Below are positions 25,118-34,969 of a stretch of DNA of 64,000 nucleotides, in pieces. Below the pieces are notes generated by a model. The model was not told where the DNA came from. It worked only from the letters and a program-made list of their open reading frames with translations, and made no database searches. The translations under genes were made by a program, and so were the position numbers. The DNA lies in assembly GCF_040459645.1 (NCBI RefSeq), contig NZ_JARVHQ010000001.1, forward strand, positions 1,612,001-1,676,000, in the 5' to 3' direction. Origin of the DNA: Bacillus cereus group sp. RP43. GTDB lineage: Bacteria; Bacillota; Bacilli; Bacillales; Bacillaceae_G. Each line of letters starts with the position of its first letter. Positions within the stretch are counted from its first letter, which is position 1.

Positions 25118-26168
25118 AAAACTTTTAACAGAACGAACGATAAATATTTTAGTCCCAGTACTATCCGTTATTTTTGGCTTACTTGTAGGAGCAATTGTAA
25201 TGCTAGTTAGTGGCTATGACCCAATTGTTGGTTATAGTGCACTTTGGACAGGCATGTTCGGCAGCCCAAGTGCGATTGGTGAAACGCTTCGTACAATGAT
25301 ACCGCTTATTCTTGCTGGTTTATCGGTGGCGTTTGCATTTCGTACAGGTTTATTTAATATCGGGGTAGAGGGTCAATTGTTAGTTGGTTGGCTTGCAGCG
25401 GTTTGGTTCGGTTATGCAGTCTCGCTACCAGCTGTTCTTCACATTCCATTATCTATTTTATTCGCAGCGTTGGTAGGCGGAATCTGGGGTTTCATCCCTG
25501 GATATTTAAAGGGAAAGTTTCAAGTTAATGAAGTTATTGTAACAATTATGATGAACTATATCGCGTTATATGTAACATATGATATTATTAAGCGCTTTTT
25601 ACACGAGGGTAACGATAAAACGTACGACATTAAAGAGAGTGCGTCATTATCTTCAGACTGGCTTGCTTCCATTACTGACGGTTCACGCCTTCATTGGGGA
25701 ATTATTGTAGCAATTTTAATCGCTATTTTAATGTGGTTCTTATTAGATCGAACAACTTTAGGTTATGAATTAAAGTCGGTAGGATTTAATCAACATGCTT
25801 CTCAATATGCAGGTATGAAAGTTTCTCGTAATGTAGTATTTTCCATGACAATTGCTGGTGCGTTTGCAGGGATTGGTGGAGCGATGGAAGGATTAGGAAC
25901 ATTCCAAAGCATGACAGCGATGTCTTCCTTTACAGGGGTAGGATTTGACGGGATTGCCGTAGCCTTACTTGGAGGAAATAATCCGTTTGGCATTATCCTT
26001 TCAGCTTTATTATTTGGTGGTTTGAAAAGTGCTTCCCCTCAAATGAACTTTGAGGCAGATGTGCCATCAGAGCTTATAAACGTAATTATTGCATGTATCA
26101 TCTTCTTTGTTGCATGTAGTTATGTGTTAAGATGGGCGCTTACACGCATGAGCAAGGAGGGGAAATAA
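25110..26168 (+). CDS. nupP: Nucleoside ABC transporter permease
   Basis: A 352-aa integral membrane protein with about eight to ten hydrophobic helices and the BPD_transp_2 pattern FRTGLFNIGVEGQL and GGNNPFGIILSALLFGGL. Pairs with the second permease to form the channel. Overlaps nupO by 8 bases and is followed with no gap by nupQ, so all are translated together. Confidence 0.93.
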   Translation: MAKKLLTERTINILVPVLSVIFGLLVGAIVMLVSGYDPIVGYSALWTGMFGSPSAIGETLRTMIPLILAGLSVAFAFRTGLFNIGVEGQLLVGWLAAVWFGYAVSLPAVLHIPLSILFAALVGGIWGFIPGYLKGKFQVNEVIVTIMMNYIALYVTYDIIKRFLHEGNDKTYDIKESASLSSDWLASITDGSRLHWGIIVAILIAILMWFLLDRTTLGYELKSVGFNQHASQYAGMKVSRNVVFSMTIAGAFAGIGGAMEGLGTFQSMTAMSSFTGVGFDGIAVALLGGNNPFGIILSALLFGGLKSASPQMNFEADVPSELINVIIACIIFFVACSYVLRWALTRMSKEGK

Positions 26169-27128
26169 ATGAGCTTTTTAGATATATTAGCCATTCTTGT
26201 GACGGGTACGTTATATACATCGGCACCTATAATTTTTACAGCACTAGGTGGTGTATTTAGTGAACGATCGGGTGTTGTAAATATCGGATTAGAAGGACTA
26301 ATGCTATTTGGTGCATTTATTGGAGTTGTTACAAACTTATTAATGGGTGATACTTGGGGAACGATGACGCCGTGGATTGCGTTATTATTTGCGGCAATTG
26401 GTAGTGGGTTATTTGCATTGCTTCATGCAGTAGCATCTATTACATTCCGAGCGGATCAAGTTGTAAGTGGTGTAGCAATTAACTTCTTATCTCTTGGTTT
26501 AACAGTATTTGCAATTAAGAAGATCTTTGATAAAGGGCAAACTGACTTTATTCAGTACCGTATTGAAAAGATTGACATTCCAGGTCTTTCGGATATTCCG
26601 GTGATAGGGAAAATATTCTTTTCAAATGTACCAATAACGTCGTATATTGCGATTATTTTAGCATTTGTTGTTTGGTATGTTATTTATAAAACACCGTTCG
26701 GTCTTCGATTGCGTGCTGTTGGTGAACACCCAATGGCAGCGGATACGATGGGGATTAACGTATATAAAATGCGCTATATCGGCGTTTGTATATCAGGTGT
26801 ATTTGCCGGAATTGGTGGGGCGATTTTTGCAATGTCAATTTCTAATAACTTCTCAGGGGCAACTATTACAGGACAAGGTTTCTTAGCTTTAGCTGCTATG
26901 ATCTTTGGGAAGTGGAATCCACTAGGCGCACTAGGTGCAGCTCTATTCTTTGGTTTTGCACAATCTCTTAGTGTAACAGGTGGAACAATTCCTGTATTAG
27001 ATCAAATTCCAAGTGTTTTATTAACGATATTACCATACGTATTCACAATATTAGCACTTGTTGGTTTTGTAGGCCGATCTGAAGCTCCGAAAGCACTCGG
27101 AACGCCTTATGAAAAAGGAAAACGATGA
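26169..27128 (+). CDS. nupQ: Nucleoside ABC transporter permease, second subunit
   Basis: A 319-aa membrane protein of the same family as the preceding permease (SERSGVVNIGLEGLML, GKWNPLGALGAALFFGFAQ). It begins at the base after the previous stop. Last gene of the importer operon, closed by a terminator. Confidence 0.93.
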   Translation: MSFLDILAILVTGTLYTSAPIIFTALGGVFSERSGVVNIGLEGLMLFGAFIGVVTNLLMGDTWGTMTPWIALLFAAIGSGLFALLHAVASITFRADQVVSGVAINFLSLGLTVFAIKKIFDKGQTDFIQYRIEKIDIPGLSDIPVIGKIFFSNVPITSYIAIILAFVVWYVIYKTPFGLRLRAVGEHPMAADTMGINVYKMRYIGVCISGVFAGIGGAIFAMSISNNFSGATITGQGFLALAAMIFGKWNPLGALGAALFFGFAQSLSVTGGTIPVLDQIPSVLLTILPYVFTILALVGFVGRSEAPKALGTPYEKGKR

Positions 27129-27146
27129 GTATTTAGAAAGTATAAG

Positions 27147-27177
27147 AAAAGCTCGCACATTAGTGCGGGCTTTTTTA
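27147..27177 (+). terminator. Terminator of the nup operon
   Basis: AAGCTCGCAC pairs with GTGCGGGCTT, loop ATTA, then six T. Confidence 0.9.
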
Positions 27178-27269
27178 CATAGAATATATTTAATACGGAA
27201 TTTTACTATGTTCCTTACATATTAAAGTTTTTAGAAAGACTCAAATGTAAGCATAATAAGGAAGAAAAG

Positions 27270-27299
27270 TTGATTTTTTATTTCTAAAAACTGTATATT
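27270..27299 (+). promoter_or_regulatory. Predicted sigma-A promoter for ymfF
   Basis: TTGATT (27270-27275), 18-base spacer, TATATT (27294-27299), about 40 bases before the ymfF start. Confidence 0.5.
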
Positions 27300-27338
27300 G
27301 AAGAGGAATATTCCTACATACGTAAAGGAGGGCTATTA

Positions 27339-28613
27339 ATGAAACTAATGGAACAGCAACTGCATGAATTAGGTGGCTTGCGAGTACATATTATTCCGAC
27401 TGATAAATTTAAAACAAATACCTTTGTATTTCGTTTTAAAGCACCTTTAAATGAGGAGACGGTGACAGAGCGTGCCTTATTACCATACGTATTGCAAAGT
27501 GCGACAGAAAAACTGCCTTCTGTAATTCGTCTTCGTCAATATTTAGAAGAATTATATGGATCTTCTTTAGCGGTAGATGTAAGTAAAAAAGGGGAAGACC
27601 ATATCATCTCTATTTATGTAGACATTGCAAATGAAACATATTTACGCGATGCACCACCGTTATTTGAAAAAGCACTTTCTATGTTATCTGATATTGTTTT
27701 ACATCCAGCAACAGAAGGGAACGGTTTTCTATCTTCTATTGTAGAAAGTGAGAAACGAGCACTCTTGCAACGAATTGAAGCTACTTATGATGATAAAATG
27801 CGTTATGCAAACGAGCGTTTAATTGAAGAAATGTGCAAAGTAGAACCATATCGCTTAAGTGCAAATGGGAAAAAAGAAAGTGTTGCTTCTATTACAAATG
27901 AAAGTTTGTACCAATATTATCAAAAAGTGTTAGCTGAAGATGAAATGGATTTATATATCATTGGTGACATTTCAGAAGATGCCGTGGAGCTTGTAAATAA
28001 GTATTTTTCGATTTCACCTCGCGCCATGAAAGAAAGAAATGTACTTCTTCATAAACGAAATAATGAAGAAAAAGAAATTGTTGAAAAACAAGAGCTAAAG
28101 CAAAGTAAATTAAATATCGGCTATCGAACATTCATTACGTATAAAGATGAAGATTATTTTGCATTACAATTGTTTAACGGATTATTTGGAGGATTTTCTC
28201 ATTCGAAGTTATTCGTAAATGTCCGTGAAAAAAATAGTTTAGCGTACTATGCAGCATCGAGATTTGAAAGTCATAAAGGTCTGCTCTTCGTTATGTCTGG
28301 AATTGAAGCGAAGAACTTTGAAAAAGCTGTTGAAATTATTAAAGAACAGATGAAAGCAATGCAAAGCGGTGATTTTTCAGAGGAAGAGATTCAGCAAACG
28401 AAAAGTGTAATTCAAAATCAAATCTTAGAGGCAATTGATACACCACGTGGTTTTGTTGAAATGCTTTATCACGGGGTAATCTCAGAGCGTACGCGTCCAG
28501 TTGAAGAATGGTTAACGGGCATAGAAAGCGTGACGAAAGAAGAGATTGTGAAAGTTGCTAATAATATTGAACTAGATACAATTTACTTTTTACATGGAAC
28601 GGAGGGAGAATAA
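27339..28613 (+). CDS. ymfF: YmfF, M16-family peptidase homologue, probably non-catalytic
   Basis: 424 aa with the M16 (insulinase/processing-peptidase) fold, but the HxxEH zinc motif is absent from the first 100 residues, where the sequence reads through an E-R-A-L-L-P-Y-V helix instead. Like other M16 pairs it probably forms a heterodimer with the active subunit YmfH encoded directly after it (start next to stop). A YmfF/YmfH pair is conserved at this place in Bacillus; its substrate is not known. Confidence 0.88.
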   Translation: MKLMEQQLHELGGLRVHIIPTDKFKTNTFVFRFKAPLNEETVTERALLPYVLQSATEKLPSVIRLRQYLEELYGSSLAVDVSKKGEDHIISIYVDIANETYLRDAPPLFEKALSMLSDIVLHPATEGNGFLSSIVESEKRALLQRIEATYDDKMRYANERLIEEMCKVEPYRLSANGKKESVASITNESLYQYYQKVLAEDEMDLYIIGDISEDAVELVNKYFSISPRAMKERNVLLHKRNNEEKEIVEKQELKQSKLNIGYRTFITYKDEDYFALQLFNGLFGGFSHSKLFVNVREKNSLAYYAASRFESHKGLLFVMSGIEAKNFEKAVEIIKEQMKAMQSGDFSEEEIQQTKSVIQNQILEAIDTPRGFVEMLYHGVISERTRPVEEWLTGIESVTKEEIVKVANNIELDTIYFLHGTEGE

Positions 28614-29900
28614 ATGGAGAAAATTGTGTATGAGCAATTAAAAGAGACGCTATATTATGAAAAACTTCCGAATGGATTAGACGTATATATCTTACCGAAA
28701 CAAGGCTTCAACAAAACATTTGCAACATTTACGACGAAGTACGGTTCTGTTGATAATGCATTTGTTCCGCTTGGAAAAGAAGACATGACTCGTGTACCAG
28801 ATGGAATTGCTCATTTCCTTGAACATAAATTGTTTGAAAAAGAGGATCATGACGCGTTTCAATTGTTTAGTAAACAAGGTGCTTCAGCGAACGCTTTTAC
28901 ATCTTTTACAAGAACCGCTTACCTCTTTTCCTGTACATCAAATGTAGAAAGAAATTTAAATACGTTGTTAGACTTTGTACAAGAACCGTATTTCTCTGAA
29001 AAAACGGTCGAAAAAGAAAAAGGTATTATCGGTCAAGAAATTCAAATGTACCAAGATAACCCAGACTGGCGTTTATACTTTGGGTTAATCGATAGTTTGT
29101 TTGTGAAACATCCGATTAAAATTGATATTGCAGGGACGATTGAGTCTATTAGTAAAATTACAAAAGACCTATTGTATGAGTGTTATGAGACTTTTTACCA
29201 TCCAAGCAATATGTTATTGTTTGTTGTTGGAGCAATTGATCCTGAAAAAACAATGGATTTAGTTCGTGAAAATCAAGCGAAAAAAGATTACGAAAATCAA
29301 CCGAAAATCGTTCGCTCTTTTGAAGAGGAACCAGAAGAAGTAAATGAAAAGAAAAAGATTATTTCAATGCCTGTTCAAACTCCAAAATGTTTAGTGGGTA
29401 TTAAGGCAACGAATTTAAAAGAAAAAGGGCAAGTTCTTTTAAAACAAGAAATTGCGCTTACATTACTTTTAGATTATTTATTTGGAAAAGGGTCAGTTCA
29501 TTATGAATCTTTATATAATGAAGGTCTTATTGATGATTCGTTTTCGTATGACTATACAGAAGAAAATAACTTCGGTTTTGCAATGGTTGGTGGAGATACG
29601 AAGCAGCCTGATGAATTGGCAGATCGATTAAAAGGTATTTTACTACAAACGAATTATGATCAGTTAGATGAGGATGCGCTGGAACGGGTGAAGAAAAAGA
29701 AAATTGGCGGATTTTTACGATCATTGAATTCACCTGAATATATTGCAAATCAGTTTACACGATATGCGTTTAATGAATCTAGTTTATTTGATGCTCTTAC
29801 AGTGTTAGAAGGATTAACTGTTCAAGACCTACAACAAGCAGCAAAAACATTATTAATTGAAGAGAAAATGAGTGTCTGCCAAGTGTTACCAAAAAAGTGA
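28614..29900 (+). CDS. ymfH: YmfH, M16-family zinc metallopeptidase
   Basis: 428 aa. Catalytic zinc motif H-F-L-E-H near residues 66-70 (IAHFLEHKLF), with downstream Glu ligands in the EKGIIGQEIQMYQD region. Second M16 domain at the C-terminus. It follows ymfF immediately and should be the active half of the pair. Confidence 0.92.
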   Translation: MEKIVYEQLKETLYYEKLPNGLDVYILPKQGFNKTFATFTTKYGSVDNAFVPLGKEDMTRVPDGIAHFLEHKLFEKEDHDAFQLFSKQGASANAFTSFTRTAYLFSCTSNVERNLNTLLDFVQEPYFSEKTVEKEKGIIGQEIQMYQDNPDWRLYFGLIDSLFVKHPIKIDIAGTIESISKITKDLLYECYETFYHPSNMLLFVVGAIDPEKTMDLVRENQAKKDYENQPKIVRSFEEEPEEVNEKKKIISMPVQTPKCLVGIKATNLKEKGQVLLKQEIALTLLLDYLFGKGSVHYESLYNEGLIDDSFSYDYTEENNFGFAMVGGDTKQPDELADRLKGILLQTNYDQLDEDALERVKKKKIGGFLRSLNSPEYIANQFTRYAFNESSLFDALTVLEGLTVQDLQQAAKTLLIEEKMSVCQVLPKK

Positions 29901-29931
29901 AGTAATATGTGAATGAAAAACGCAGTATCTA

Positions 29932-29982
29932 TATCCCTCATCTAACGTTTGGTTATTGCCAAATGGTAAGATGAGGGTATTA
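29932..29982 (+). terminator. Terminator after ymfH
   Basis: CCCTCATCT (near 29935-29943) pairs with AGATGAGGG (near 29970-29978), with an inner ATTTGGCAATA-type pairing in the loop; AT-rich tail. Confidence 0.65.
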
Positions 29983-30016
29983 TTTATTTATACATAAAAG
30001 ATAAGAGAGGGAATTT

Positions 30017-30730
30017 ATGAAAAAGTATGCATTAGTAACTGGAGGAAGCGGAGGGATTGGCTCTGCTATTTCGAAGCAGTTAATTGAGGATGGTTACACA
30101 GTCTATATTCATTACAATAAAAGTGAAGAGAAGGTAAGGGAGTTACAAAAGGAATTTGATGCAGTGATTCCTGTGCAAGCAAATTTAGCTTCTATCGATG
30201 GAGCGGAGAAATTGTGGAGACAAATCGAACATCCTATTGATGTTATTGTATACGCAGCTGGAAAGAGTATCTTTGGATTAGTAACAGATGTTACGAATGA
30301 AGAATTAGATTATATGGTGGAGCTTCAAGTGAAGAGTGTATATAGACTTCTATCGATGGCGCTTCCACCGATGATCGGGCGGAGAAGTGGTAATGTTGTT
30401 GTTATTTCATCCATTTGGGGGCAAATAGGAGCGTCTTGTGAGGTGCTGTACTCAATGGTGAAAGGTGCACAAAATTCATATGTGAAGGCTTTAGCGAAAG
30501 AAGTTTCTTTAAGTGGATTGCGCGTTAATGCGGTAGCGCCAGGTGCGATCGAAACAGAAATGTTAAATGTATTTTCAGAAGATGAGAAAAATGAAATTGC
30601 TGAAGATATTCCATTAGGTAGAATAGGACTACCCGAAGAGGTAGCAAAAACAACCTCCTTCCTTGTTTCGCCAGGAGCTTCTTATATTACGGGGCAAATT
30701 ATTGGAGTCAATGGCGGTTGGCATTGTTAA
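30017..30730 (+). CDS. ymfI: SDR oxidoreductase YmfI (EF-P 5-aminopentanone reductase)
   Basis: 237-aa short-chain dehydrogenase. Nucleotide motif GGSGGIGSA (residues 9-17), catalytic Ser in ISSIWGQIG, Tyr-x-x-x-Lys as YSMVKG, and a C-terminal GQIIGVNGGWHC. In B. subtilis YmfI reduces 5-aminopentanone on elongation factor P, which is needed for translation of polyproline motifs and swarming. The assignment rests on synteny between ymfH and ymfJ plus SDR motifs. Confidence 0.88.
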   Translation: MKKYALVTGGSGGIGSAISKQLIEDGYTVYIHYNKSEEKVRELQKEFDAVIPVQANLASIDGAEKLWRQIEHPIDVIVYAAGKSIFGLVTDVTNEELDYMVELQVKSVYRLLSMALPPMIGRRSGNVVVISSIWGQIGASCEVLYSMVKGAQNSYVKALAKEVSLSGLRVNAVAPGAIETEMLNVFSEDEKNEIAEDIPLGRIGLPEEVAKTTSFLVSPGASYITGQIIGVNGGWHC

Positions 30731-30805
30731 AAATTTCTTACATAAAAAATAAAAAAATGCACAAATTAAGCATGATTCTATTACTCAATAGTGAGGTGCT
30801 TAAAC

Positions 30806-31054
30806 ATGTCAGTGTTAGATAACTTTGATCAGTGGAAGAGCTTTTTAGGAGAACGTTTAGAACAAGCGGGGGGAAAAGGGCTTGATGGTGGTGCCGTATC
30901 AGATATGGCATTTCGTGTTGGTGATTATTTAGCAAATGAAGTAGAAGCGCGCAACGATCAAGAAAAATTATTGTCTGAGCTTTGGAAAGTTGCTGATGAA
31001 CAAGAGCAACATACAATCGCAAATTTAATGGTGAAGTTTGTACAACATAAGTAA
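30806..31054 (+). CDS. ymfJ: YmfJ, DUF3243 family protein
   Basis: 82-aa helical protein conserved in Bacillus at this position; function unknown. The ATG at 30806 follows GAGGTG; an upstream in-frame ATG overlaps that site. Followed by a strong terminator. Confidence 0.88.
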   Translation: MSVLDNFDQWKSFLGERLEQAGGKGLDGGAVSDMAFRVGDYLANEVEARNDQEKLLSELWKVADEQEQHTIANLMVKFVQHK

Positions 31055-31088
31055 AAGTAGAGAGGAGAAGCTCCTCTCTACTTTTTTT
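31055..31088 (+). terminator. Terminator after ymfJ
   Basis: AAGTAGAGAGGAG pairs perfectly with CTCCTCTCTACTT, loop AAG, then a T-run. Confidence 0.92.
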
Positions 31089-31193
31089 GTATAATAATTA
31101 GGAGGAATAGATTATACATTTAGCTTCCCTATTAAGGTGAAATCATATAATATAGTACGTAGGTGTAAAGTAAGCGTGGGGGAGTGATCTTGG

Positions 31194-31979
31194 ATGATTG
31201 AATGGTATTTTGAATATGAAATACATAAAAACCGACCTGGCTTACTTGGTGACGTTTCTTCGTTAATCGGTATGCTTGGCATCAATATTGTCACAATTAA
31301 TGGTGTAGATAATGCACGACGTGGACTTTTGCTTATGTGTGATAATCAAGAACAAATCTCTAGACTTGAATCAATTTTAAATACGATGGATAATATAACG
31401 GTAACGAAATATCGTCCGCCAAAGCTTAGAGATAAGCTAGCAGTTAGACATGGTAGGTACATACAACGAGATGCAGACGATAAGAAAACATTTCGATTTG
31501 TGCGTGATGAACTAGGATTACTTGTAGACTTTATGGCGGAGATAATGAAAAAAGAAGGTCATAAACTAATTGGGATACGAGGAATGCCTCGTGTCGGAAA
31601 AACAGAATCTATTGTTGCCGCAAGTGTTTGTGCAAATAAGAGATGGTTATTCGTATCATCTACTCTCATTAAGCAAACTGTTCGTAGCCAATTGATTGAA
31701 GATGAGTATAGCGACGATAATATTTTCATACTAGATGGAATTGTGTCGACAAAGCGTGCCAATGAAAGACACTGGCAGCTCGTTCGTGAAATCATGAGAT
31801 TGCCTGCAACGAAAGTTGTGGAACATCCGGATGTGTTTGTGAGTCAGTCAGAATACACATTGGATGATTTTGATTATATTATCGAATTGCGTAACGATTA
31901 TGATGAAGAAATTCAATATAATTTAGTAGATGAAATTGAGCAAGGTACGCAAAATAATTTCTCTATGTTCGACTTTTAA
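31194..31979 (+). CDS. ymfK: YmfK, DUF3388 family protein with ACT-like and P-loop-like parts
   Basis: 261 aa. Residues 1-80 resemble an ACT regulatory domain (N-R-P-G-L-L-G-D-V-S-S-L-I-G-M-L-G-I-N-I). From about 125 the protein has G-I-R-G-M-P-R-V-G-K-T-E, a Walker-A-like loop, then L-F-V-S-S-T and later D-D-F-D-Y-I-I-E-L. Function unknown; conserved between ymfJ and ymfM in Bacillus. Confidence 0.87.
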   Translation: MIEWYFEYEIHKNRPGLLGDVSSLIGMLGINIVTINGVDNARRGLLLMCDNQEQISRLESILNTMDNITVTKYRPPKLRDKLAVRHGRYIQRDADDKKTFRFVRDELGLLVDFMAEIMKKEGHKLIGIRGMPRVGKTESIVAASVCANKRWLFVSSTLIKQTVRSQLIEDEYSDDNIFILDGIVSTKRANERHWQLVREIMRLPATKVVEHPDVFVSQSEYTLDDFDYIIELRNDYDEEIQYNLVDEIEQGTQNNFSMFDF

Positions 31980-32000
31980 AGAAATATTGAGGTGTTAGTA

Positions 32001-32927
32001 GTGACGGAATTAGGAAAAAAGCTGACAGAAGCAAGAGAAGTAAAAGGCTTGTCTATTGATCAGCTGCATGAGATTACAAAAATTCAAAAACGCCATTTAG
32101 TAGCGATTGAAGAAGGCAATTATGATGTGTTGCCAGGAGCTTTTTATGCGCGTGCATTCATTAAACAATATGCAGATGCTGTTGGATTAAATGGAGAAGA
32201 ACTGCTTGTAGAATATCAGAGTACGATACCACAATCTGAAAAACGTGAAGTTCCACAAGTATCAACTGGACAAAAAACACAAGAAACAATGCAAAAGTCT
32301 TCATCATGGCCAATTGCAGATCATATGCCAAAAATTTTGATTGCGTTGTTAGTAATCGCATTTGGAGTGGTAGTCTGGTTTGTTATTCAAGCGTTAACTG
32401 GAAAAGATGATAGGCAAGTTCCAAATGCTCAAAGTGAGAAAATTGAGGTTCAAAAAGCAAAAGATTCTCCGTTAGATACGAAGAAAGATGAAGCGAAAGC
32501 GGAAGAACCAAAAAAAGAAGAACCAAAAAAAGAAGAACCAAAAAAAGAAGAACCAAAGAAAGAGGAACAACCAGCACAACCAACTGGACAACAAGAAGTG
32601 AAAGTAGTTGGAACAAGTGGTAAGGTATCTACTTTGGAAATTCATAATAATAAAACATTAGAACTGGAAATATCGGGTAAAGGTGCGAGTTATGTAGATG
32701 TTAAAGATGAAGCTGGGAACGAAATTCTAAACACTACAGTACAAGGTGGCCAAATAGAAAAACGTGATTTATCAACAGTAAAAGAAGTGCGACTTAATAT
32801 TGGAAATGCAACGAATGTTGAAGTCAAACTGAATGGCCAAGTGGTTGCTTTCCCATTGGATCCAGAAAAAGAACTTCACCAAAGATTGGTGATAAAAAAC
32901 CAAGGGATAGAGCAACCAGCACAATAA
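32001..32927 (+). CDS. rodZ: Cell-shape protein RodZ (YmfM)
   Basis: 308 aa. N-terminal Cro/CI-type helix-turn-helix of RodZ (residues 1-70), one transmembrane helix at about 103-125, a periplasm-facing linker with Lys-Lys-Glu-Glu-Pro repeats (about residues 168-190), and a C-terminal DUF4115 beta domain. RodZ links MreB to the wall-synthesis elongasome. Start chosen at the GTG at 32001, 6 bases after GAGGTG; an earlier in-frame GTG (31992) is part of that site. Confidence 0.9.
   Translation: MTELGKKLTEAREVKGLSIDQLHEITKIQKRHLVAIEEGNYDVLPGAFYARAFIKQYADAVGLNGEELLVEYQSTIPQSEKREVPQVSTGQKTQETMQKSSSWPIADHMPKILIALLVIAFGVVVWFVIQALTGKDDRQVPNAQSEKIEVQKAKDSPLDTKKDEAKAEEPKKEEPKKEEPKKEEPKKEEQPAQPTGQQEVKVVGTSGKVSTLEIHNNKTLELEISGKGASYVDVKDEAGNEILNTTVQGGQIEKRDLSTVKEVRLNIGNATNVEVKLNGQVVAFPLDPEKELHQRLVIKNQGIEQPAQ
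32506..32572 (+). repeat. Tandem 15-base repeat in rodZ
   Basis: GAACCAAAAAAAGAA and close variants occur about four times in tandem, encoding EPKKE units in the RodZ linker. Such a repeat can change copy number by slippage without shifting the frame. Confidence 0.8.
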
Positions 32928-32928
32928 C

Positions 32929-32953
32929 AGTCATCGCTTCGATGACTTTTTTC
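32929..32953 (+). terminator. Terminator after rodZ
   Basis: AGTCATCG / CGATGACT stem, loop CTT, then six T. Confidence 0.88.
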
Positions 32954-32990
32954 AATGAACAAATGTTTTTGATATGATGGAGGAATAGCT

Positions 32991-33569
32991 GTGAATTTAC
33001 CAAATAAAATTACAATATCTAGAATCTGCTTAATTCCAATTTTTATGGTAATTATGCTAGCGCCCTTTGAGTGGGGCTCATTTATAATTGGTGATGTAGA
33101 GTTACCGATTCAACATTTAGTAGGGGCGCTTATCTTTATTATTGCTTCGGCTACAGATTGGATTGATGGACATTATGCAAGAAAGTATAATCTTGTAACG
33201 AATTTAGGGAAATTCCTTGACCCGTTAGCAGATAAATTACTTGTTTCGGCAGCACTTATCACGTTAGTAGAGATGCAATACGTACCTGCTTGGATCGTTA
33301 TTGTAATTATAAGCCGTGAGTTTGCAGTAACAGGTTTACGCCTTGTACTTGCTGGGACAGGGGAAGTAGTTGCAGCAAATCAGTTAGGGAAAATTAAGAC
33401 ATGGACACAAATTATTGCGATTGCAGCATACTTATTGCATGATGTACCGTTAAATTTACTGCATATTCCAGTTGCGGATATTTTCATATGGATTGCATTA
33501 TTCTTTACCGTTATTTCAGGGTGGGATTATTTCTGGAAAAATAAAGATGCTTTTGTAAACTCAAAATAG
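32991..33569 (+). CDS. pgsA: CDP-diacylglycerol-glycerol-3-phosphate 3-phosphatidyltransferase
   Basis: 192-aa membrane enzyme making phosphatidylglycerol-phosphate. Carries the CDP-alcohol motif D-x2-D-G-x2-A-R-x8-G-x3-D-x3-D (DWIDGHYAR ... GKFLDPLAD). GTG start at 32991 after GGAGG. Six predicted membrane helices. Core gene between rodZ and cinA. Confidence 0.95.
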   Translation: MNLPNKITISRICLIPIFMVIMLAPFEWGSFIIGDVELPIQHLVGALIFIIASATDWIDGHYARKYNLVTNLGKFLDPLADKLLVSAALITLVEMQYVPAWIVIVIISREFAVTGLRLVLAGTGEVVAANQLGKIKTWTQIIAIAAYLLHDVPLNLLHIPVADIFIWIALFFTVISGWDYFWKNKDAFVNSK

Positions 33570-33589
33570 AAGTTTATGGGGGAATTGGG

Positions 33590-34828
33590 ATGAATGCTGA
33601 AATTATTGCGGTTGGAACGGAATTGTTACTTGGACAAATTGCAAATACAAATGCCCAGTTTTTATCTGAAAAGTTAGCTTCAATCGGAATTAACGTGTAC
33701 TACCATACTGTTGTTGGGGATAATAACAAGCGATTACAAAAGGCAATTGAATTGGCTGAAGAACGAGCTGATATGCTCATTTTTACAGGTGGATTAGGAC
33801 CGACAAAAGATGATTTAACGAAAGAAACAATTGCGTCTAGTTTAGATGAAGAGCTTGTGTATGATGAAAAGGCATTAACATCGATAAGCGATTATTTTAA
33901 GCGTACAGGCCGTGAATTTACGGAGAATAATAAAAAGCAGGCGCTCGTTTTAAATGGATCGACTGTATTTGCGAATGATCACGGTATGGCACCTGGTATG
34001 GGGTTAAATAAGAACGGAAAAGTTTATATTCTATTACCAGGACCACCAAAAGAAATGAAGCCGATGTATATGAGTTACGTAGAGCCGTTTTTATGCAAGT
34101 TTACAACGGGGGAAAATATTTATTCTCGTGTTCTTCGTTTTTTCGGTATTGGGGAATCTCAATTAGAGGTGAAAGTTCAAGATTTAATTGATGGACAAAC
34201 GAACCCAACCATTGCACCACTTGCAAATGATGGAGAAGTGACATTACGTTTAACTGCCAAACATCATGATGCTGATGAGGCGGAGAAACTGATACAGCAT
34301 GTGGAAGAGTTGATTTTAGAAAGAGTAGGAGAATTTTTCTACGGATATGACCAAGATTTCCTTCATTACAAAGCAATAAGGCTATTGAAGGAAAAGGGGT
34401 TAACTTTAGCATGTGCAGAAAGTTTAACAGGTGGTCTTTTTGGGAATCAAGTAACAGAAAATGCTGGTGTTTCGTCTGTATTTAAAGGCGGTGTCATTTG
34501 TTATCAAAATGATGTGAAGCAACAAATTTTACATGTACCTGAAGAGGTGTTACGCACTGACGGCGCGGTTAGTAAACAGTGTGCTCGTTATCTTGCTGAA
34601 AATGTGAAAAAACTGTTAAATGCAGATGTCGGGATTAGTTTTACTGGAGTGGCAGGACCGGATGCTTCAGAGCATAAAGAACCAGGGACAGTATTTGTTG
34701 GATTGGCGATTAAAGATGAACCAGCTGTAGTCTTCTCGCTTAATTTAAGTGGAAGTCGTCAACAAATTAGAGAGCGCTCTACAAAATATGGATTTTATCA
34801 TTTATTTAAAAAGCTAGAAGAGATATAA
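33590..34828 (+). CDS. cinA: Competence/damage-inducible protein CinA
   Basis: 412 aa: an N-terminal MoCF-like (COG1058) domain with G-T-E-L-L-L-G-Q and [10 protein letters not shown], and a C-terminal CinA (nicotinamide-nucleotide amidase) domain with A-C-A-E-S-L-T-G-G. Part of the cinA-recA pair. A weak terminator separates it from recA. Confidence 0.94.
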   Translation: MNAEIIAVGTELLLGQIANTNAQFLSEKLASIGINVYYHTVVGDNNKRLQKAIELAEERADMLIFTGGLGPTKDDLTKETIASSLDEELVYDEKALTSISDYFKRTGREFTENNKKQALVLNGSTVFANDHGMAPGMGLNKNGKVYILLPGPPKEMKPMYMSYVEPFLCKFTTGENIYSRVLRFFGIGESQLEVKVQDLIDGQTNPTIAPLANDGEVTLRLTAKHHDADEAEKLIQHVEELILERVGEFFYGYDQDFLHYKAIRLLKEKGLTLACAESLTGGLFGNQVTENAGVSSVFKGGVICYQNDVKQQILHVPEEVLRTDGAVSKQCARYLAENVKKLLNADVGISFTGVAGPDASEHKEPGTVFVGLAIKDEPAVVFSLNLSGSRQQIRERSTKYGFYHLFKKLEEI

Positions 34829-34847
34829 ATTTCTTCTAGTTTTTTTG
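34812..34847 (+). terminator. Terminator after cinA
   Basis: CTAGAAG pairs with CTTCTAG around an AT-rich loop, then seven T. Confidence 0.7.
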
Positions 34848-34885
34848 TGGGAAAATCTAGTTTTATTCGATATAAAATAAAAAAT

Positions 34886-34899
34886 CGAATAAATGTTCG
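34886..34899 (+). promoter_or_regulatory. LexA (DinR) SOS box upstream of recA
   Basis: CGAAT-AAAT-GTTCG differs at one base from the Bacillus SOS consensus CGAAC-N4-GTTCG. It lies just upstream of the recA -35 site. Confidence 0.85.
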
Positions 34900-34906
34900 A
34901 TTTTTG

Positions 34907-34936
34907 TTGGCAAATTGAATTGAAAATAGGTATAAT
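34907..34936 (+). promoter_or_regulatory. recA promoter
   Basis: TTGGCA (34907-34912), 18-base spacer, TATAAT (34931-34936). Confidence 0.75.
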
Positions 34937-34969
34937 AAGATTAGCAATTGAGTTAAGGAGGAATTTTGA

